From Lutraria lutraria (lineage: Eukaryota > Mollusca > Bivalvia > Venerida > Mactridae), in NCBI GenBank assembly GCA_964023205.1, contig OZ026838.1:27927843-27991842 (forward strand): a DNA stretch of 64,000 nt. The letters run 5' to 3'. Below the pieces are notes generated by a model. It was not told the origin of the DNA. It worked only from the letters and a program-made list of their open reading frames with translations, and made no database searches. Of this stretch, positions 55,491 through 64,000 are shown one piece after another. Position 1 is the first letter of the stretch, and every line of letters begins with the position of its first letter. The translations under genes and the position numbers were made by a program.

Positions 55491-58400
55491 GGTTTCCGAT
55501 CAAGAAATATTTCATGGATTGATTTCATATTTTAAATGGAGGTGTGTAATAAGGATTGCTTTCATATTTTAAATGGAGGTGTGTAATAAGAATTGTTTTC
55601 ATATTTTACATGGAGGTGTGTAATAAGGATTGCTTTCATATTTTACATGGAGGTGTGTAATAAGGATTGCTTTCATATTTTAAATGGAGGTGTGTAATAA
55701 GAATTGTTTTCATATTTTACATGGAGGTGTGTAATAAGAATTGCTTTCATATTTTAAATGGAGGTGTGTAATAAGGATTGTTTTCATATTTTACATGGAG
55801 GTGTGTAATAAGGATTGCTTTCATATTTTAAATGGAGGTGTGTAATAAGAATTGCTTTCATATTTTAAATGGAGGTGTGTAATAAGGATTGCTTTCATAT
55901 TTTAAATGGAGGTGTGTAATAAGAATTGCTTTCATATTTTACATGGAGGTGTGTAATAAGGATTGCTTTCATATTTTACATGGAGGTGTGTAATAAGGAT
56001 TGATTTCATATTTTACATGGAGGTGTGTAATAAGGATTGTTTTCATATTTTAAATGGAGGTGTGTAATAAGGATTGTTTTCATATTTTACATGGAGGTGT
56101 GTAATAAGGATTGCTTTCATATTTTACATGGAGGTGTGTAATAAGGATTGCTTTCATATTTTACATGGAGGTGTGTAATAAGAATTGCTTTCATATTTTA
56201 CATGGAGGTGTGTAATAAGGATTGTTTTCATATTTTACATGGAGGTGTGTAATAAGAATTGCTTTCATATTTTACATGGAGGTGTGTAATAAGGATTGCT
56301 TTCATATTTTACATGGAGGTGTGTAATAAGGATTGATTCATATTTTACATGGAGGTGTGTAATAAGAATTGATTTCATATTTTACATGGAGGTGTGTAAT
56401 AAGGATTGTTTTCATATTTTACATGGAGGTGTGTAATAAGGATTGCTTTCATATTTTACATGGAGGTGTGTAATAAGGATTGCTTTCATATTTTAAATGG
56501 AGGTGTGTAATAAGGATTGATTTCATATTTTACATGGAGGTGTGTAATAAGGATTGCTTTCATATTTTAAATGGAGGTGTGTAATAAGAATTGATTTCAT
56601 ATTTTAAATGGAGGTGTGTAATAAGGATTGATTTCATATTTTACATGGAGGTGTGTAATAAGGATTGCTTTCATATTTTAAATGGAGGTGTGTAATAAGA
56701 ATTGCTTTCATATTTTACATGGAGGTGTGTAATAAGGATTGTTTTCATATTTTACATGGAGGTGTGTAATAAGGATTGCTTTCATATTTTACATGGAGGT
56801 GTGTAATAAGAATTGCTTTCATATTTTACATGGAGGTGTGTAATAAGGATTGATTTCATATTTTAAATGGAGGTGTGTAATAAGGATTGTTTTCATATTT
56901 TACATGGAGGTGTGTAATAAGGATTGTTTTCATATTTTACATGGAGGTGTGTAATAAGGATTGTTTTCATATTTTACATGGAGGTGTGTAATAAGAATTG
57001 CTTTCATATTTTACATGGAGGTGTGTAATAAGGATTGTTTTCATATTTTACATGGAGGTGTGTAATAAGGATTGTTTTCATATTTTAAATGGAGGTGTGT
57101 AATAAGGATTGCTTTTATATTTTAAATGGAGGTGTGTAATAAGGATTGTTTTCATATTTTACATGGAGGTGTGTAATAAGGATTGTTTTCATATTTTACA
57201 TGGAGGTGTGTAATAAGGATTGCTTTCATATTTTAAATGGAGGTGTGTAATAAGAATTGCTTTCATATTTTAAATGGAGGTGTGTAAGAAGGATTGTTTT
57301 CATATTTTACATGGAGGTGTGTAATAAGGATTGCTTTCATATTTTACATGGAGGTGTGTAATAAGAATTGCTTTCATATTTTACATGGAGGAGTGTAATA
57401 AGGATTGATTTCATATTTTAAATGGAGGTGTGTAATAAGGATTGATTTCATATTTTACATGGAGGTGTGTAATAAGGATTGCTTTCATATTTTAAATGGA
57501 GGTGTGTAATAAGGATTGTTTTCATATTTTACATGGAGGTGTGTAATAAGGATTGCTTTCATATTTTACATGGAGGTGTGTAATAAGAATTGCTTTCATA
57601 TTTTACATGGAGGAGTGTAATAAGGATTGATTTCATATTTTAAATGGAGGTGTGTAATAAGGATTGTTTTCATATTTTACATGGAGGTGTGCAATAAGGA
57701 TTGTTTTCATATTTTAAATGGAGGTGTGTAATAAGGATTGTTTTCATATTTTACATGGAGGTGTGTAATAAGGATTGTTTTCATATTTTACATGGAGGTG
57801 TGTAATAAGGATTGTTTTCATATTTTACATGGAGGTGTGTAATAAGAATTGCTTTCATATTTTACATGGAGGTGTGTAATAAGGATTGTTTTCATATTTT
57901 ACATGGAGGTGTGTAATAAGGATTGTTTTCATATTTTAAATGGAGGTGTGTAATAAGGATTGCTTTTATATTTTAAATGGAGGTGTGTAATAAGGATTGT
58001 TTTCATATTTTACATGGAGGTGTGTAATAAGGATTGTTTTCATATTTTACATGGAGGTGTGTAATAAGGATTGTTTTCATATTTTACATGGAGGTGTGTA
58101 ATAAGAATTGCTTTCATATTTTACATGGAGGTGTGTAATAAGGATTGTTTTCATATTTTACATGGAGGTGTGTAATAAGGATTGTTTTCATATTTTAAAT
58201 GGAGGTGTGTAATAAGGATTGCTTTTATATTTTAAATGGAGGTGTGTAATAAGGATTGTTTTCATATTTTACATGGAGGTGTGTAATAAGGATTGTTTTC
58301 ATATTTTACATGGAGGTGTGTAATAAGGATTGCTTTCATATTTTAAATGGAGGTGTGTAATAAGAATTGCTTTCATATTTTACATGGAGGTGTGTAATAA

Positions 58401-61400
58401 GGATTGCTTTCATATTTTAAATGGAGGTGTGTAATAAGGATTGATTTCATATTTTACATGGAGGTGTGTAATAAGGATTGCTTTCATATTTTAAATGGAG
58501 GTGTGTAATAAGGATTGTTTTCATATTTTACATGGAGGTGTGTAATAAGGATTGCTTTCATATTTTACATGGAGGTGTGCAATAAGGATTGTTTTCATAT
58601 TTTAAATGGAGGTGTGTAATAAGGATTGTTTTCATATTTTACATGGAGGTGTGTAATAAGGATTGTTTTCATATTTTACATGGAGGTGTGTAATAAGGAT
58701 TGTTTTCATATTTTACATGGAGGTGTGTAATAAGAATTGCTTTCATATTTTACATGGAGGTGTGTAATAAGGATTGTTTTCATATTTTACATGGAGGTGT
58801 GTAATAAGGATTGTTTTCATATTTTAAATGGAGGTGTGTAATAAGGATTGCTTTTATATTTTAAATGGAGGTGTGTAATAAGGATTGTTTTCATATTTTA
58901 CATGGAGGTGTGTAATAAGGATTGTTTTCATATTTTACATGGAGGTGTGTAATAAGGATTGCTTTCATATTTTACATGGAGATGTGTAATAAGGATTGTT
59001 TTCATATTTTACATGGAGGTGTGTAATAAGGATTGTTTTCATATTTTACATGGAGGTGTGTAATAAGAATTGCTTTCATATTTTACATGGAGGTGTGTAA
59101 TAAGGATTATTTTCATATTTTACATGGAGGTGTGTAATAAGGATTGTTTTCATATTTTAAATGGATGTGTGTAATAAGGATTGCTTTCATATTTTACATG
59201 GAGGTGTGTAATAAGGATTGTTTTCATATTTTACATGGAGGTGTGTAATAAGGATTGTTTTCATATTTTAAATGGAGGTGTGTAATAAGGATTGCTTTTA
59301 TATTTTAAATGGAGGTGTGTAATAAGGATTGTTTTCATATTTTACATGGAGGTGTGTAATAAGGATTGTTTTCATATTTTACATGGAGGTGTGTAATAAG
59401 GATTGCTTTCATATTTTAAATGGAGGTGTGTAATAAGAATTGCTTTCATATTTTACATGGAGGTGTGTAATAAGGATTGCTTTCATATTTTAAATGGAGG
59501 TGTGTAATAAGGATTGATTTCATATTTTACATGGAGGTGTGTAATAAGGATTGCTTTCATATTTTAAATGGAGGTGTGTAATAAGGATTGTTTTCATATT
59601 TTACATGGAGGTGTGTAATAAGGATTGCTTTCATATTTTACATGGAGGTGTGCAATAAGGATTGTTTTCATATTTTAAATGGAGGTGTGTAATAAGGATT
59701 GTTTTCATATTTTACATGGAGGTGTGTAATAAGGATTGTTTTCATATTTTACATGGAGGTGTGTAATAAGGATTGTTTTCATATTTTACATGGAGGTGTG
59801 TAATAAGAATAGCTTTCATATTTTACATGGAGGTGTGTAATAAGGATTGTTTTCATATTTTACATGGAGGTGTGTAATAAGGATTGTTTTCATATTTTAA
59901 ATGGAGGTGTGTAATAAGGATTGCTTTTATATTTTAAATGGAGGTGTGTAATAAGGATTGTTTTCATATTTTACATGGAGGTGTGTAATAAGGATTGTTT
60001 TCATATTTTACATGGAGGTGTGTAATAAGGATTGCTTTCATATTTTACATGGAGGTGTGTAATAAGGATTGTTTTCATATTTTACATGGAGGTGTGTAAT
60101 AAGGATTGTTTTCATATTTTACATGGAGGTGTGTAATAAGAATTGCTTTCATATTTTACATGGAGGTGTGTAATAAGGATTATTTTCATATTTTACATGG
60201 AGGTGTGTAATAAGGATTGTTTTCATATTTTAAATGGATGTGTGTAATAAGGATTGCTTTCATATTTTAAATGGAGGTGTGTAATAAGGATTGTTTTCAT
60301 ATTTTACATGGAGGTGTGTAATAAGGACTGTTTTCATATTTTACATGGAGGTGTGTAATAAGAATTGCTTTCATATTTTACATGGAAGTGTGTAATAAGG
60401 ATTGTTTTCATATTTTACATGGAGGTGTGTAATAAGGATTGTTTTCATATTTTACATGGAGGTGTGTAATAAGGATTGTTTTCATATTTTAAATGGAGGT
60501 GTGTAATAAGGATTGCTTTCATATTTTAAATGGAGGTGTGTAATAAGGATTGTTTTCATATTTTACATGGAGGTGTGTAATAAGGATTGCTTTCATATTT
60601 TAAATGGAGGTGTGTAATAAGAATTGCTTTCATATTTTAAATGGAGGTGTGTAATAAGGATTGCTTTCATATTTTAAATGGAGGTGTGTAATAAGGATTG
60701 CTTTCATATTTTAAATGGAGGTGTGTAAAAAGAATTGCTTTCATATTTTACATGGAGGTGTGTAATAAGGATTGATTTCATATTTTACATGGAGGTGTGT
60801 AATAAGGATTGTTTTCATATTTTACATGGAGGTGTGTAATAAGGATTGATTTCATATTTTACATGGAGGTGTGTAAAAAGAATTGCTTTCATATTTTACA
60901 TGGAGGTGTGTAATAAGGATTGATTTCATATTTTACATGGAGGTGTGTAATAAGGATTGTTTTCATATTTTACATGGAGGTGTGTAATAAGGATTGATTT
61001 CATATTTTACATGGAGGTGTGTAATAAGGATTGCTTTCATATTTTAAATGGAGGTGTGTAATAAGGATTGATTTCATATTTTACATGGAGGTGTGTAATA
61101 AGGATTGTTTTCATATTTTAAATGGAGGTGTGTAATAAGGATTGTTTTCATATTTTACATGGAGGTGTGTAATAAGGATTGATTTCATATTTTACATGGA
61201 GGTGTGTAATAAGGATTGTTTTCATATTTTACATGGAGGTGTGTAATAAGGATTGCTTTTATATTTTAAATGGAGGTGTGTAATAAGGATTGTTTTCATA
61301 TTTTACATGGAGGTGTGTAATAAGGATTGTTTTCATATTTTACATGGAGGTGTGTAATAAGGATTGATTTCATATTTTAAATGGAGGTGTGTAATAAGAA

Positions 61401-62807
61401 TTGCTTTCATATTTTACATGGAGGTGTGTAATAAGGATTGCTTTCATATTTTAAATGGAGGTGTGTAATAAGGATTGATTTCATATTTTACATGGAGGTG
61501 TGTAATAAGGATTGCTTTCATATTTTAAATGGAGGTGTGTAATAAGGATTGCTTTCATATTTTACATGGAGGTGTGCAATAAGGATTGTTTTCATATTTT
61601 AAATGGAGGTGTGTAATAAGGATTGTTTTCATATTTTACATGGAGGTGTGTAATAAGGATTGTTTTCATATTTTACATGGAGGTGTGTAATAAGGATTGT
61701 TTTCATATTTTACATGGAGGTGTGTAATAAGAATTGCTTTCATATTTTACATGGAGGTGTGTAATAAGGATTGTTTTCATATTTTACATGGAGGTGTGTA
61801 ATAAGGATTGTTTTCATATTTTAAATGGAGGTGTGTAATAAGGATTGCTTTTATATTTTAAATGGAGGTGTGTAATAAGGATTGTTTTCATATTTTACAT
61901 GGAGGTGTGTAATAAGGATTGTTTTCATATTTTACATGGAGGTGTGTAATAAGGATTGCTTTCATATTTTAAATGGAGGTGTGTAATAAGAATTGCTTTC
62001 ATATTTTACATGGAGGTGTGTAATAAGGATTGCTTTCATATTTTAAATGGAGGTGTGTAATAAGGATTGATTTCATATTTTACATGGAGGTGTGTAATAA
62101 GGATTGCTTTCATATTTTACATTGAGGTGTGTAATAAGGATTGTTTTCATATTTTACATGGAGGTGTGTAATAAGAATTGTTTTCATATTTTACATGGAG
62201 GTGTGTAATAAGGTTTGATTTCATATTTTACATGGAGGTGTGTAATAAGAATTGATTTCATATTTTACATGGAGGTGTGTAATAAGGTTTGATTTCATAT
62301 TTTACATTGAGGTGTGTAATAAGGATTGCTTTCATATTTTACATGGAGGTGTGTAAAAAGAATTGCTTTCATATTTTAAATGGAGGTGTGTAATAAGGAT
62401 TGTTTTCATATTTTAAATGGAGGTGTGTAATAAGAATTGATTTCATATTTTACATTGAGGTGTGTAATAAGGTTTGATTTCATATTTTACATGGAGGTGT
62501 GTAATAAGGATTGCTTTCATATTTTACATTGAGGTGTGTAATAAGGTTTGATTTCATATTTTACATGGAGGTGTGTAATAAGAATTGATTTCATATTTTA
62601 CATTGAGGTGTGTAATAAGGTTTGATTTCATATTTTACATGGAGGTGTGTAATAAGAATTGATTTCATATTTTACATTGAGGTGTGTAATAAGGTTTGAT
62701 TTCATATTTTACATGGAGGTGTGTAATAAGGATTGATTTCATATTTTACATGGAGGTGTGTAATAAGGTTTGATTTCATATTTTACATGGAGGTGTGTAA
62801 TAAGGAT
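55491..62807. repeat. 37-bp minisatellite array, about 198 units (7.3 kb)
   Basis: The unit is ATTGCTTTCATATTTTACAT followed by GGAGGTGTGTAATAAGG. Variable positions include GATTG/GAATTG, TTGC/TTGT/TTGA and ACATGG/AAATGG/ACATTG. Marker variants recur at fixed multiples of 37 bp, showing higher-order blocks, most clearly a 1073-bp (29-unit) block. Variants with ACATTGAGG and AAGGTTTGA are confined to the right end. Every frame meets frequent stops, so it is non-coding. Confidence 0.97.
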
Positions 62808-62880
62808 TGATGTCCCCTTTTTTGACTTAGCTATCAGCAGGGGCATTCGTGTCCTCCGGACACATTTCTAGTTTTAAACT
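62808..62880 (+). mobile_element. Right part of the interspersed element that hosts the array
   Basis: GATGTCCCCTTTTTTGACTT, then GCAGGGGCATTCGTGTCCTC and CGGACACATTTCTAG, follows directly on the last unit. GTGTCCTCCGGACAC is a palindrome typical of the end of this repeat family. Confidence 0.6.
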
Positions 62881-64000
62881 TTGTTCAGATCGTAGACGCA
62901 ATCTGCAGAACACATACCTTGGCTGCACCTGCTCAAGGTCATGCTTGAACTTGAAGTTGCTTGGTAGAGCTTTCGGTATAGGGTCGGGGGGGGGGGGGGC
63001 ATATGTTGTTATTTTCAAGAACAACCATCTAGATGTAGTTAACAGTGTCTAGTGTGTATGCACATGATGTATATTTTTTCTTAATTTTTTAAATTTTGGA
63101 TAGTTATTTAAAAAAGTGTGTGTTTCCGGAGACCTAACTAACTCATTCTAAACCAGTTTAATTATATTGCTTTGGCTGTATCTTTCCCCATTATTGTCAT
63201 GTTATTTCATCAATAAGTAATAGCATCTTATATTTACCTAAGCTAAAACCACCACCAACAACAGAAATCATCAAGTAACCAAAAAATAGTGTACACTTTC
63301 TTAACGTTACCGTGACTTACATAATCTCTTAAACATGTTCTTGAAGGCAAATACATGATGTTTAAAGACATTGAACCAGGAATGCGAGGCATTTGACTTA
63401 TGGACCAGAAAGTCCCCTAATTCCACAGTAGGGGGTAATAAAACAGACAGGGTCATTGATAGACTAGCACCTGTTTACATAATCTGTTACTGTATACTTA
63501 TAAAAACAAAAGCAATTTGGTCATAAACTTATTATCACTGTAAAGCAATAAAATTTATTACCCACTTTTTGACTAGGTGTCAAGTCTACAGACCGTGACC
63601 AGACTGGTTTTATCTGATTAGGGGCAATAAAACATTTTTGGGGGGGGGGGTCACTTATATAGTAGCTGTTCAATGTCTTTAAGTATATAATGGACCCGCA
63701 CCTTGCATCTGTGCATCTTGGAAATTTTGCTTTGCCACAATAGTGTGTAAAACCATGACAAATCACAATTTATTTCTAATTTTGCCAATTACCGTGCATA
63801 AAGTGCCATATAACTCAAATCAAAAAGATCTATCTGTATAAACATTGTTTTCTATGTTTTTTAGTTATACTATCATGTGTTCTTAACTTAATATATGAAA
63901 CCTGCGTAACCAAAAGTACTTGCCCAGTCTATTTTATCTGTAGGTCAGATTTTCCATTTTCGCCTCGGACAAAAAATGGTTGTTAAAGTGAACCGTCCTG
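62881..64000. other. Right-edge region without recognised gene
   Basis: It contains two poly-G runs (about 62984-62999 and 63640-63650), the sort of microsatellite prone to assembly error. Open frames at 62827-63052 and 63521-63766 have no splice or motif support. Confidence 0.5.

Overview
The window is eukaryotic and most likely from a bivalve mollusc. It is AT-rich and has short exons with GT/AG introns, no operons, many tRNA-derived SINEs and MITEs, and the hairpin repeat built on GGGGGCATA that is familiar from bivalve genomes. Species cannot be named from the sequence. I rebuilt gene models by hand from splice sites and reading-frame continuity; they are not checked against transcripts.

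Layout, left to right. 1-6225 (minus): the 5' part of a lysine-rich, disordered protein gene running off the left edge, possibly TMEM237-like. 6.2-12.1 kb: repeats, no gene seen. 12.1-18.0 kb (plus): complete seven-exon CZIB (C1orf123/UPF0587) gene. 19.6-25.3 kb (minus): complete ten-exon secreted lipase of the pancreatic lipase family with a C-terminal PLAT domain. 25.3-29.4 kb: no gene seen. 29.4-30.7 kb (plus): two-exon DMRT4/5-type (DMRTA) transcription factor with DM and DMA domains. 32.1-33.5 kb (minus): small unrecognised gene with a tandemly duplicated exon. 35.6-39.2 kb (plus): IFT25 (HSPB11), with a hAT-type element in intron 1. 41.7-45.0 kb and 48.9-53.7 kb (minus): two paralogous four-helix, claudin/PMP22-like membrane protein genes made by a segmental duplication that begins in the IFT25 3' UTR. 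55.5-62.8 kb: about 7.3 kb of a 37-bp minisatellite with higher-order structure. 62.8-64 kb: no gene seen.

The genes do not form one pathway. IFT25 is ciliary, and the first gene would be too if it is TMEM237. CZIB, a DMRTA gene and HSPB11 all lie on human chromosome 1p32-33, so this neighbourhood probably keeps ancient bilaterian linkage. The most notable non-genic structures are the 37-bp array grown inside an interspersed element, a 29-bp minisatellite that overlaps a lipase splice donor and repeats it, the IFT25-adjacent duplication whose second gene copy has no visible first exon, and several DNA transposons whose target-site duplications can be read exactly.
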